A stretch of 64,000 nucleotides of DNA from Streptomyces griseoviridis (GTDB taxonomy: Bacteria > Actinomycetota > Actinomycetes > Streptomycetales > Streptomycetaceae). Both the position numbers and the translations under genes were made by a program. Below, one piece after another: positions 43,661 through 51,904 of the stretch (the stretch's first letter is position 1; every line of letters starts with the position of its first letter). The notes under the pieces were generated by a model. The model saw only the letters and a list, made by a program, of their open reading frames with translations. It ran no database searches and was not told the DNA's origin. Location: positions 1 to 64,000 of the forward strand of contig BMSM01000026.1 of NCBI GenBank assembly GCA_014649155.1. Reading direction: 5' to 3'.

Positions 43661-44727
43661 GGGCCGGGGCGGGCGGGGGAGTCCAGGAGCGCGGCCGTGC
43701 CGAGGCGGAGCAGCTCCAGGGCGCGCGGGAAGTCGTGGAGCCGGCCGGCGAGCGCGTCCAGTCCGCTCACCAGTGACCGGGCGGGCACCCGCCGTGCCTC
43801 CAGGACGGCGGCGGTCCAGGTGAGGAAGGCGGTGAAGACCTCGGCGTCGTCCAGGTACAGGGCGGTGGCGAGGAAGTCGACGATATGGGCGATGTCCTCC
43901 GCGGTGCGTTCCCGCTGCGCCTCGCCGTGGGCGCGCACGGCCGGGAAGCCGGTCTCCAGGTCGGCCAGGGCCTGCCTGACCAGCCGGGGCCGTGACCGGA
44001 CGACCAGCGTGTACTCCTGGTCGGTCAGGTGCGGGAGGTCGTCCACGGCCTGCCGGGTCACCGACGGGCCGGCCCGCGGCAGCCCGGCCGCCAGTACCGC
44101 CGCCGCGCCGCGGGCGTCCGCCGCCCACCGGTCGGCGCCGAGCGCCCGCGCGTGCCGGCCGTCCGGTCCGAAGGCGCGCCCGCCGGCCAGCACGGGCACC
44201 CCTATGGCCTGGCAGGCGGTGACCGCGGTGTGGGCGGTGGGCAGACGGGTGGGGACCGACCCGGAGAGCAGGACCGCGGAGGGATCGGTGCGGTGCAGGT
44301 GGGCGACCAGGTGCGGGGTGGGGGTCTGGGCGCCGAGGCGGTCGACCCGCCAGCCGCGCAGGGCGAGCACCTCGGCGACCAGCCGGGCGGGGAAGGCGTG
44401 CCACTCGCCGTCGACGCAGGCGACCGTGACCCGGCCGCGCCCGCCGGCCGGGTCAGCGGTGGCGCGCCGGCGGTGGGCGAGGGCGGCGACGCCCCGCTCG
44501 TTGAGGGCGGTGACGGCGTGTTCCTGGGCGACGCTGACGCGGTCGGCGGCCCATTCCGCGCCGATGCGCTCCTGCACCGGGGCGATGACGTCGAGCAGCA
44601 GCGCCTCCTCGTCGACGCCGTCCGCCGCCGCCCGGTCCAGGACGCCGAAGGCGGTGTGCTCGTCGCCGGCGGACACCGCGTCCCACAGCCGCCGCCGGAG
44701 CCCGGCGGCGGGGGTGCGGCCGGTCAC
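43522..44727 (-). CDS. CarH-like B12-binding regulator (3' end possibly frameshifted)
   Basis: About 350 meaningful residues. Residues 10-80 form the helical B12-capping domain with W59-x9-E69-H70 (EWAADRVSVAQEH), the signature of CarH-type adenosylcobalamin photoreceptors. Residues ~98-215 form a Rossmann-like B12 domain with GEWHAFP at 107-113, whose His110 is the expected cobalt ligand. Residues ~230-345 are helical (HIVDFLATALYLDDAEVF) and resemble RsbR-type sensor helices. GTG 44727 overlaps the stop of the SpoIIE-type gene. The reading past about 43660 is Pro/Ser-rich and likely out of frame with the STAS domain. Confidence 0.78.
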   Translation of the reverse strand: MTGRTPAAGLRRRLWDAVSAGDEHTAFGVLDRAAADGVDEEALLLDVIAPVQERIGAEWAADRVSVAQEHAVTALNERGVAALAHRRRATADPAGGRGRVTVACVDGEWHAFPARLVAEVLALRGWRVDRLGAQTPTPHLVAHLHRTDPSAVLLSGSVPTRLPTAHTAVTACQAIGVPVLAGGRAFGPDGRHARALGADRWAADARGAAAVLAAGLPRAGPSVTRQAVDDLPHLTDQEYTLVVRSRPRLVRQALADLETGFPAVRAHGEAQRERTAEDIAHIVDFLATALYLDDAEVFTAFLTWTAAVLEARRVPARSLVSGLDALAGRLHDFPRALELLRLGTAALLDSPARPGPPVRPLLSPPSSPSSSAPSGPCRPCGWWANPTTTPAAAWSTRSPRG

Positions 44728-46415
44728 GTGCTCCTCCCGCCGTTCCCGCCGTCGACGACCGACAGCGGGCCGGTCCTGGCCGCGCCGATCGCCACGACGG
44801 CCATGTCGTCGTGCCCGCCCGAGCCGAGCCACTGGGCGGCGAGCATCCGCACCCGCTCCACCACCGCCTCGACGGGCATTCCCGCGCACTCACCCAGTGC
44901 CCGCCGGAGCCGCGCCTCACCGAACATCTCGTCCCCGAGCGGGCCGCCGCGCGCCTCGGTGATGCCGTCGGTGTACAGCAGGCAGATCTCGCCCGGCGCC
45001 AGCACCGTCTCGACCGTGCGCACCCGCACCTCGGGCACGGCGCCGACCAGCGTGCCGTGCGTCGCCACCTCCTCGACCGTGCTGTCGGCCCGGAGGATCA
45101 GCGGGGGCAGGTGCCCGGCGCTGGTCAGCCGCAGGTGCGCCCGGCCGCCCCGGCGCCGCACGGAGGCCAGGACCAGTGTCGCGAACCGGGTGTGGCGGGA
45201 GGAGAGCAGCGTCCCGTTGAGCAGGCTGACGACGCGCTGGTGGTCCTCGGCCAGCGGCAGCAGGGCGTGCAGGGTGTTGCGGATCTTGCCGGTGAGGACG
45301 GCCGCGTCCAGGCCCTTGCCCGCCACGTCGCCCAGGACGACCAGGGTCTCCTGGGCGGGGTCGGAGCCGGGGTGGACGTCGTAGAAGTCGCCGCCGACCC
45401 GCTCGTGGTCGGCGGCGGCGCGGTACCCGCCGGCGTACTCCACGCCGTGCACGCTGCCGAGCGCCGGCGGCAGCAGTTCCCGCAGCAGCGTGGCCGTGAT
45501 CGAGGACTGCTCGGTGTAGAGGCGGGCGGCGGACAGCGCGGCGCCGGCGCGGGCGGCGAACAGCCGGGCGAAGACCTCCTCGCCCTCGGTGAAGACCCGC
45601 TCGGTGCCGGCCCGCAGCAGGATCAGGGCGCCCGCGGGCACCCCGTGACCGGGCAGCGGCGTGACGAGCACCGAGCCGACCGGGCCGGTGAACTCGTCCG
45701 GGACCACCCAGGCCGGCAGGTCGTCGGGGTTGAGCCAGCGGGCCGGTACGGGCGGGAAGCCCTGGAGGGCCTCGGCCAGCCCCGGCACGCTGCTCACGTC
45801 CGCCTGCCGGGTGACCTGGGTGACCGGACCGCCCTGGCAGGCGTAGGTCAGGCGGTGGCGCCGGCCCTGGGGCGGGGTGATGAGCACGGCGGCCTCGGCG
45901 AGGTGCTCGGCGGCCAGGGAAGCGGTCACCTCCGCGCAGCGCGACACGTTCAGCGTGGACAGCAGCGTGGACGAGACCTCGGAGAGGATCTCGGAACGCA
46001 GCCGGGCGCTGCGCAGGGCGGCCTCGGCGAGCCGGCGGCCGGTCTCCTCGACCAGCCACCACACCACGTCGCCGTCGGCCGCCCGGGTCGGGTGCGCCGC
46101 GAAGACACGGTCGTCGATGGCGCCGGTGAGCGGACCGGCGGCGGGGGTGTGCGGCCCGTCCGCGATCCGCCGGTGGGCGTCGGACAGCCAGGACGGCACG
46201 GCGTGGGGCGGCCGGCCGTCGCGGGCCGTCTCCGGCAGGAGCCGCCGCGCGGCCTCGTTGACGCGGACGGGCGTGCCGTGCCGGTCGAGCACCAGCACCG
46301 GGCAGGGGGCGTCACGCCACGTCGCTCCGACCCGGAGGTCGGCGGGGTCCGTGCCGGTGGACGGTTGCGGGGAAGCAGTCACAAGCGGAGGCGCGCACGG
46401 TGCGCGCCTCACCAC
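44724..46415 (-). CDS. SpoIIE-type PP2C phosphatase with PAS and GAF domains
   Basis: 563-aa cytosolic Ser/Thr phosphatase of partner-switching type. A PAS-like region lies at ~30-130 (PVLVLDRHGTPVRVNEAARRL), a GAF domain at ~165-310, and the PP2C/SpoIIE domain at ~325-550 with GGDFYDV, VLGDVAGKGLDAA, LLYTDGITEARGG and GGHDDMAVVAIG carrying the metal-binding Asp. Such enzymes dephosphorylate STAS antagonists. GTG 46415 is the longest start; GTG 46382 is also possible. Its stop overlaps the B12-protein start (GTGA), linking phosphatase and sensor. Confidence 0.88.
   Translation of the reverse strand: MVRRAPCAPPLVTASPQPSTGTDPADLRVGATWRDAPCPVLVLDRHGTPVRVNEAARRLLPETARDGRPPHAVPSWLSDAHRRIADGPHTPAAGPLTGAIDDRVFAAHPTRAADGDVVWWLVEETGRRLAEAALRSARLRSEILSEVSSTLLSTLNVSRCAEVTASLAAEHLAEAAVLITPPQGRRHRLTYACQGGPVTQVTRQADVSSVPGLAEALQGFPPVPARWLNPDDLPAWVVPDEFTGPVGSVLVTPLPGHGVPAGALILLRAGTERVFTEGEEVFARLFAARAGAALSAARLYTEQSSITATLLRELLPPALGSVHGVEYAGGYRAAADHERVGGDFYDVHPGSDPAQETLVVLGDVAGKGLDAAVLTGKIRNTLHALLPLAEDHQRVVSLLNGTLLSSRHTRFATLVLASVRRRGGRAHLRLTSAGHLPPLILRADSTVEEVATHGTLVGAVPEVRVRTVETVLAPGEICLLYTDGITEARGGPLGDEMFGEARLRRALGECAGMPVEAVVERVRMLAAQWLGSGGHDDMAVVAIGAARTGPLSVVDGGNGGRST
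46388..46410. repeat. Inverted repeat at the SpoIIE-type gene start
   Basis: GAGGCGCGCAC-G-GTGCGCGCCTC, perfect 11-nt arms around one base. It lies between the two candidate start codons (46415 and 46382), so it could be an operator or an mRNA hairpin affecting initiation. Confidence 0.45.
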
Positions 46416-46665
46416 CCCTCTGCTAGGGAATAGTTGTCGTCCGGCAACCGTCCCTCAGTCACCGCCGGGACGCAAGGCGCCCGGGAGAAGGGCACGGAAA
46501 CATCACAATCGGCCTCCTCGGCGACAACCCGGGCATTCCCCACAGGTGTGCGGACAGGTACCGGCGAAGGACCGCCGCGGGCCCGGCCCCTCTCGCCGGG
46601 CGGCACGGACGCGGGCCCCGCGTTCGCCGGGTGGCGGGGGTAGGCCCCCGTGCCCCCCCGGGCGG

Positions 46666-47760
46666 TTACAGGTACAGCCCCGCGTCGGAGGCGTCCCGCG
46701 GCTCCGGCAGGGCGGTCGGTGACGTGCCCCGGCGCAGCGCGTACAGCTCCGCCAGCGTCGCGCCCTCGCGGCCCACGCCCTCCTCGGTGCCGAGCCAGTT
46801 CACCGCCTCCGCGCGGGTCAGCGGCCCGACCTCGATCCGGGCGAGGCAGCGGCCGGGGCGGACCACGGCCGGGTGGAGCCGCTCCAGGTCCTCGTTGGTG
46901 GTGACCCCCACCAGCACGTTGCGTCCCTGGCCGAGCAGGCCGTCGGTGAGGTTGAGCAGCCGGGACAGGGCCTGGCCCGCGGTGTGCTTGGCCTCGCCGC
47001 GGATCAGTTCGTCGCAGTCCTCCAGGAGCAGCAGCCGCCAGCGGTCCTTGCCCGCCGCGTCCTCCTCGCCGATGGCGATGTCCATCAGATAGCCGACGTC
47101 GGAGAAGAGCCGCTCGGGATCGAGGACGCAGTCCACCTGGCACCAGTCCCGCCAGGACCGGGCCAGGGTGCGCAGCGCGGAGGTCTTGCCGGTGCCCGGC
47201 GGGCCGTGCAGCAGGAGCAGCCGCCCGGCGATGTCCTCGGGGCCCGTCTTCATCAGACGGTCCATCGCGTCCGCGACCGGCGCCGTGTAGTTGGGCCGCA
47301 CCTCCTCCCAGGTGCCGGCGGAGATCTGCCGGGTGGTGCGGTGCGGGCCCCGGCGCGGGGAGACGTACCAGAACCCCATCGTCACGTTCTCCGGCTGCGG
47401 TTCGGGTTCGTCCGCCGCGCCGTCGGTGGCCTCGCCGAGGACCTTCTCGGCCAGCTCGGCGCTGGTCGCCGTCACCGTGACGTCGGCGCCCCGGTTCCAG
47501 CGGGAGATCAGCAGGGTCCAGCCGTCGCCCTCGGCCAGCGTCGCGCTGCGGTCGCCGTCGCGTGCGGCGCGCAGCACCGTCGCGCCCGGCGGCAGCAGCG
47601 TCGCCGCGGAGCGCACCCGGTCGATGTTGGCCGCGTGCGAGAACGGCTGCTCGCCCGTCGCGAAACGGCCGAGGAACAGCGCGTCGACGACGTCGGTGGG
47701 GGAGTCGCTGTCGTCGACGTGGAGCCGGATCGGCAGCGCGTCGTACGGGTTGTCTGACAT
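46666..47760 (-). CDS. AAA+ ATPase with N-terminal DUF5925
   Basis: 364-aa protein. The first ~150 residues (NPYDALPIRLHVDDSDSPTD, LISRWNRGADVTVTA) match the DUF5925 region that precedes AAA modules in Streptomyces. The ATPase has Walker A LLHGPPGTGKTSAL near residues 187-200, Walker B RLLLLEDCDEL, sensor VGVTTNEDLERLHPAVVRPGR and a short lid. ATG 47760 is the start. A GC-rich mini-hairpin (46635-46650) lies 16 nt past the stop. Role unknown; possibly a remodelling ATPase. Confidence 0.85.
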   Translation of the reverse strand: MSDNPYDALPIRLHVDDSDSPTDVVDALFLGRFATGEQPFSHAANIDRVRSAATLLPPGATVLRAARDGDRSATLAEGDGWTLLISRWNRGADVTVTATSAELAEKVLGEATDGAADEPEPQPENVTMGFWYVSPRRGPHRTTRQISAGTWEEVRPNYTAPVADAMDRLMKTGPEDIAGRLLLLHGPPGTGKTSALRTLARSWRDWCQVDCVLDPERLFSDVGYLMDIAIGEEDAAGKDRWRLLLLEDCDELIRGEAKHTAGQALSRLLNLTDGLLGQGRNVLVGVTTNEDLERLHPAVVRPGRCLARIEVGPLTRAEAVNWLGTEEGVGREGATLAELYALRRGTSPTALPEPRDASDAGLYL

Positions 47761-47828
47761 GCCGCCATGATCCGGCACGCCGGCGGCGCGTGCACCCGGT
47801 TTCCCACCGACACACGCCGCCCCGCCGG

Positions 47829-48632
47829 TCAGCGCCCCGCGTCCGCGAGGACCCGGCCGCCCAGCCGCCGCGCCCGGCGCACCACCGCGTACCCCTGGGT
47901 GAGGGCCCGGTCCCGGGCGAACGCACGGCCGATCCCCCGGCCCTCGACCAGCCGCGCGAACTCCTCCGCCCCGGTACGGCGACGGACCGTCACCCGGCGC
48001 AGCGCGTACGGCCCCTGGGCGCGGCGGGCCAGCCCGTTGCCCACCGCCAGCGCCTGGGCGTACCCCGTCTCGCGCACCGCCGCGCGCACCCGGCGGTCGG
48101 AGTACCCGTAGGGGTAGGCGAAGGAGAGCGGTGCCGTGCCCACCTGGTCGGCGACGATCTCCCGGCAGCGGACCAGTTCGTGCCGCAGGTCACCGGCGGG
48201 CACCTGGTCGAGCTGCGGGTGGGTGTGGCTGTGCCCGCCGATCTCCACGCCCGCCGCGGCCAGTTCGCGCACCTGGTCCCAGCCGAGCATGGTGTCCAGG
48301 GCGCCGCCGGTGTCGTACGGGCCGCGCAGCCAGCCGGTGGAGACGAAGAGCGTGGCCGGGAAACCGTGCCGCGCCAGCACCGGCAGGGCGTGGCGGTGCA
48401 CGCCCTCGTAGCCGTCGTCGAAGGTGATGAGCACCGGCCGGGCGGGCAGGGGCCGGCCGCCGCGCCAGGCCGCGGCCAGCCGCGCGGTGGTGACGGGGGT
48501 CAGGCCCCGGTCCGCCACCACCGCCATCTGCTCCGCGAACGCCCGCGGGGTCACCGACAGGGCGCGGGTGGCGTCGTTCGGTTCGGCGGCGACCGCGTGG
48601 TACATGAGGATCGGCACGCGCGGGTCAGTCAC
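47829..48632 (-). CDS. Polysaccharide deacetylase (NodB homology)
   Basis: 267-aa CE4-type deacetylase removing N- or O-acetyl groups from a polysaccharide. The NodB motifs are present: ITFDDGYEG (catalytic Asp and metal Asp), GGHSHTHPQL (metal His pair) and FAYPYGYSD. No signal peptide is evident, so export is uncertain. GTG 48632 lies 8 nt inside the upstream glycosyltransferase gene. Third gene of a GT2-GT2-deacetylase operon, suggesting modification of a surface polysaccharide made by its neighbours. Confidence 0.88.
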   Translation of the reverse strand: MTDPRVPILMYHAVAAEPNDATRALSVTPRAFAEQMAVVADRGLTPVTTARLAAAWRGGRPLPARPVLITFDDGYEGVHRHALPVLARHGFPATLFVSTGWLRGPYDTGGALDTMLGWDQVRELAAAGVEIGGHSHTHPQLDQVPAGDLRHELVRCREIVADQVGTAPLSFAYPYGYSDRRVRAAVRETGYAQALAVGNGLARRAQGPYALRRVTVRRRTGAEEFARLVEGRGIGRAFARDRALTQGYAVVRRARRLGGRVLADAGR

Positions 48633-49614
48633 GCGCGCCACCCCCGGCCGGTGCCGGCCCGAACGTCACGGCGCCCCGCCGGGCCCGGAGGCTGCCCACC
48701 GCGTAGCCGCCCGCCGCCGTGAGCACCCCGGCGACGATCGCACCCGCCCGGCCCGCGCCGCCCGGCCGCGCCAGCAGCGCGTCCCGCAGCCCGCGCGCCA
48801 CCCCGGCGGGCAGCACCCGGGCGGCGTACCGGCGTTCCGACTCCAGGCCCTTCGCCGCGCCGACGCTGCGGGTCACCAGCGCCTTGGACAGACCCTCGGC
48901 GTAGGCGCGGGCGCGGAAGTAGGCGAAACGCTCGCGCGGCGCGGGCACCCGGTGGTGGATGACCGCCCGGTCGTCGATGAGGAGCACGGCGTCCGGGCGG
49001 GCCCGGGCGAGGCGGATGCACAGCTCCGTCTCCTCGCCGCCCAGCGGGCGCCGGTCGCCGCCGCGGCCGATGCCGGTGGCGAAACCGCCCGCCGCGTCGA
49101 ACGCCTCCCGGCGGAAGGAGGCGTTGCCGCCCAGCACGTTGCGCACCCGGACCCGGCCGGGGGGCAGGCCGCGGTACGTGCAGCCCACCACCCAGTCGAA
49201 CTCCTCGGGGAACCAGCGGGGCCGGCGCCCCGACGCCCACACCGGCACGGTCCGCCCGCCGACCGCCAGGACGCGCGGGTCGTCGTACGCCCCGGCGAAG
49301 TGCAGGAGCCAGTCCCGCTCGGCGACCGCGTCGTCGTCGAGGAAGGCGATCACCGCGCCGCGCGCCGCCGCGACGCCGGTGTTGCGGCCGGCGGACAGCC
49401 CGCGGGGGCCCGCGTTGGCGAGCACCCGCACGTCACCGGCCGCCGCGTACTCCCTCGCCAGCCGGTTCCCGAGCTTCTCGTTGTGGTCCACGACCAGCAG
49501 GGTCTCCAGCGCCGGGCGGGACTGCGCCCGTACCGAGGAGACCGCCGCGAGGACGTCCTCCCAGCGCTCCTCGGTGTAGGCGCAGATCACCACGGAGATG
49601 TCCGGAGCGCTCAA
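48625..49614 (-). CDS. Family 2 glycosyltransferase
   Basis: 329-aa GT-A type glycosyltransferase. It opens DISVVICAYTEERW, carries LAREYAAAGDVRVLANAGPRG and AVIAFLDDDAVAERDWL (the DxD-like metal site) and later GGNASFRREAFDAAGGF and GGEETELCIRLAR, typical GT2 landmarks. A weak hydrophobic segment near residues 300-318 may associate it with the membrane. The TTG start at 49614 overlaps the upstream stop (TTGA) and has AGGAAGG upstream. Confidence 0.88.
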   Translation of the reverse strand: MSAPDISVVICAYTEERWEDVLAAVSSVRAQSRPALETLLVVDHNEKLGNRLAREYAAAGDVRVLANAGPRGLSAGRNTGVAAARGAVIAFLDDDAVAERDWLLHFAGAYDDPRVLAVGGRTVPVWASGRRPRWFPEEFDWVVGCTYRGLPPGRVRVRNVLGGNASFRREAFDAAGGFATGIGRGGDRRPLGGEETELCIRLARARPDAVLLIDDRAVIHHRVPAPRERFAYFRARAYAEGLSKALVTRSVGAAKGLESERRYAARVLPAGVARGLRDALLARPGGAGRAGAIVAGVLTAAGGYAVGSLRARRGAVTFGPAPAGGGARD

Positions 49615-50474
49615 GACGCCTTCCTCCGGGCCTGACGGGCCTGACGGACCTGACGGGCGGGACGTGCGGGGACCGCGCCGGGCACCGGCGACCGGTCACG
49701 GCCGCCGCGCGGCGCACGCCGGTTGGCACGCTCCCGCAGGATGACTCTCAGCACCCGCAGCCCGTCCCGCACCGCCCGCAGGTTGCTGACGCCGTGGATG
49801 CGCAGGTACTCGTGGCTCGGTATCTCCTGGACCCTCAGACCCGCCGTGACCACCCGGATGTTCATCAGGGTCTCGACCTCGAAGCCGGTGCAGTCGAGGT
49901 CGATCTTGTCCAGGCAGTGCCGCCAGAACGCGTTGTAGCCGTAGCACAGGTCGGTGTAGCGGGCGCCGAACTTCCGGTTGACGGCCGCGCAGAGGGCGGC
50001 GTTGCCCACTCTGCGGATGAAGGTCATGTCGTCGGTGCCGCCGCCGTTGGCGAAGCGCGACCCCTTGGCGAAGTCGGCGCCGGAGACCAGGGCGGAGACG
50101 TACGACACGATCTCCTGGCCGTCGGCCGAGCCGTCGGCGTCGACCATCACGATGATGTCGCCGGTGCACGCCCGGAAGCCGGTGATCAGCGCGTCCCCCT
50201 TGCCCTTGCCGCGCTGCTCCACCACCTTGACGTCCGGCCGCAGCGCGCGGGCGACGGCGACGGTGTCGTCGGTGGAGTTGCCGTCCACCAGGACGACCTC
50301 GTGTATCCAGTCGGGCAGCGTCTTGAAGACGTACGGCAGGTTCTCCGCCTCGTTCATCGCCGGTATGACCACGCTCACCGGCGGAGCGATGGCCAGATGC
50401 GAGGAGACGGGCCGGTACTTCGTCGCGCCCGACGGCTCCGTGCCGGTGGCGGGCGGCCGCAGAACTGAGCTCAT
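49611..50474 (-). CDS. Family 2 glycosyltransferase, polyprenyl-phosphate-sugar synthase-like
   Basis: 287-aa GT2 enzyme resembling dolichol/polyprenyl-phosphate mannose or glucose synthases. Features: PVSVVIPAMNEAENLPYVF, EVVLVDGNSTDDTV, RGKGKGDALITGF and IIVMVDADGSADGQE with the metal-binding DxD. It probably loads a sugar onto a lipid carrier for use by membrane glycosyltransferases. The C-terminus is an Arg/Gln-rich repeat (RQVRQARQARR) encoded by tandem GGCCTGACG-type units at 49629-49660. First gene of the three-gene operon. Confidence 0.88.
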   Translation of the reverse strand: MSSVLRPPATGTEPSGATKYRPVSSHLAIAPPVSVVIPAMNEAENLPYVFKTLPDWIHEVVLVDGNSTDDTVAVARALRPDVKVVEQRGKGKGDALITGFRACTGDIIVMVDADGSADGQEIVSYVSALVSGADFAKGSRFANGGGTDDMTFIRRVGNAALCAAVNRKFGARYTDLCYGYNAFWRHCLDKIDLDCTGFEVETLMNIRVVTAGLRVQEIPSHEYLRIHGVSNLRAVRDGLRVLRVILRERANRRAPRGGRDRSPVPGAVPARPARQVRQARQARRKAS

Positions 50475-51001
50475 GGGTCTGGTCCCTCTCGTCCGGCGGA
50501 CCGCCCGCGCCAGGGGTGGTCCGGCTGTGTGTCCGGTTCGAAAGGGGGGTCGGGCTCACGCACGGCACGGTGACGGCGACGCTCCGTGCCCGCCGGTGAG
50601 CCGGCAGAACTGGCCGACCGCTGCGAAGACGGCGGCCGACCGCGCGGCACGACCGACCCGACGACCGGTCAGATCGCCGGGTACGGCACCCCCCTACCGC
50701 GTCCCGCCCGGTCCGCCGCGGTCCCTGAGCCCTCCCCCGGGCCGTGTGCCGACGTACCGATGCGAGTGAGATCTATGACGGTATTGACGATTGAACCCGT
50801 ATGGCAAGGCCCGGAACGAGCCCTCACGTTTTTGATGTTTTGCGGTCATCGCGCGGCCTCAATGTCGCGCAGACCGGCGGAAATCGTCAAGACGGCCTTC
50901 TGCCGGGTCACCGTTCGGGTCATTTTTGGCATGAGCACTTCCTGTCAACACGCGTAGCTGTTACCAACGTTGAGGCAGAGAACCTGCTAAAGGGAGGTTC
51001 C
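50475..51001. other. Divergent intergenic region, GT2 operon / SGNH lipase
   Basis: 527 bp with promoters for both directions. The stretch 50770-50960 is relatively AT-rich and includes TTGACG near 50784. AAAGGGAGG close to 50995 is the lipase ribosome site. No gene can be supported. Confidence 0.45.
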
Positions 51002-51808
51002 ATGAGACGTTCCCGACTTGTCGGATACCTGGGTTCCGTACTCCTCGCCGCGTGCGCCGCCCTCACCGGGGCGGCCACGGCCGAGGCGTCCGGATCGGCC
51101 GCGGCGACCGGCTATGTGGCCCTCGGCGACTCCTACTCCTCCGGAGTGGGCGCCGGCAGCTACACCTCCGCCAGTGGCGACTGCAAGCGCAGCACCAAGG
51201 CCTACCCCCAGCTCTGGGCCAACGCCAACTCACCCTCGTCCTTCGACTTCACCGCCTGCGCCGGCGCCCGTACGGGTGATGTCCTCGCCGGACAGCTCAC
51301 CCCGCTCAGCGGCTCCACCGGCCTGGTCTCGATCAGCGTCGGCGGCAACGACGCGGGATTCGCCGACGTCATGACGACCTGTGTGCTCCAGTCCGACAGC
51401 GCCTGCCTGTCCCGCATCGACACGGCCGAGTCCTACGTCGACTCCACGCTCCCCGGCAAGCTCGACAGCGTCTACACCGCGATCCGCGGCAAGGCGCCCA
51501 ACGCCCGGGTCGTCGTCCTCGGCTACCCCCGCTTCTACAAACTCGGCACCACCTGCGTCGGCCTCTCCGAGACCAAGCGGAAGGCGATCAACGACGCCTC
51601 CGACCTCCTGAACACCAAGGTCGCCCAGCGCGCCGCCGCACACGGCTTCACCTTCGCCGACGTCCGTCCCCCCTTCACCGGCCACGAACTCTGCTCCGGC
51701 AGCGCCTGGCTGCACAGCCTCAACGTCCTCAACGTCGGCGAGTCGTACCATCCGACGGCCGCCGGCCAGTCCGGCGGCTATCTGCCGGCCCTGAACAGCG
51801 CCACCTGA
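51002..51808 (+). CDS. Secreted SGNH/GDSL-family lipase
   Basis: 268-aa exported esterase/lipase resembling the S. rimosus extracellular lipase. A signal peptide ends near residue 35 (ATAEASGSA). Block I is VALGDSYSSGVGAG with the nucleophile Ser, block III VGGNDAGF, and block V ESYHPTAAGQ with the catalytic His. Six or so Cys in the mature part suggest disulfides. Expected to hydrolyse fatty acyl esters outside the cell. A strong hairpin follows. Confidence 0.92.
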   Translation: MRRSRLVGYLGSVLLAACAALTGAATAEASGSAAATGYVALGDSYSSGVGAGSYTSASGDCKRSTKAYPQLWANANSPSSFDFTACAGARTGDVLAGQLTPLSGSTGLVSISVGGNDAGFADVMTTCVLQSDSACLSRIDTAESYVDSTLPGKLDSVYTAIRGKAPNARVVVLGYPRFYKLGTTCVGLSETKRKAINDASDLLNTKVAQRAAAHGFTFADVRPPFTGHELCSGSAWLHSLNVLNVGESYHPTAAGQSGGYLPALNSAT

Positions 51809-51861
51809 TCCGGCGCCCCGCCGGGGCCGTCCCCCGGCACGGGGACCGCGGAGAACGGAAG

Positions 51862-51900
51862 GCGAGGGGGAGGTCCCGTCCGTCGGGACCTCCCCCTCGC
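51862..51900 (+). terminator. Terminator after SGNH lipase
   Basis: 17-bp perfect arms (51862-51878 and 51884-51900) with a 5-nt loop, 53 nt past the lipase stop. Confidence 0.75.
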
Positions 51901-51904
51901 ACGT

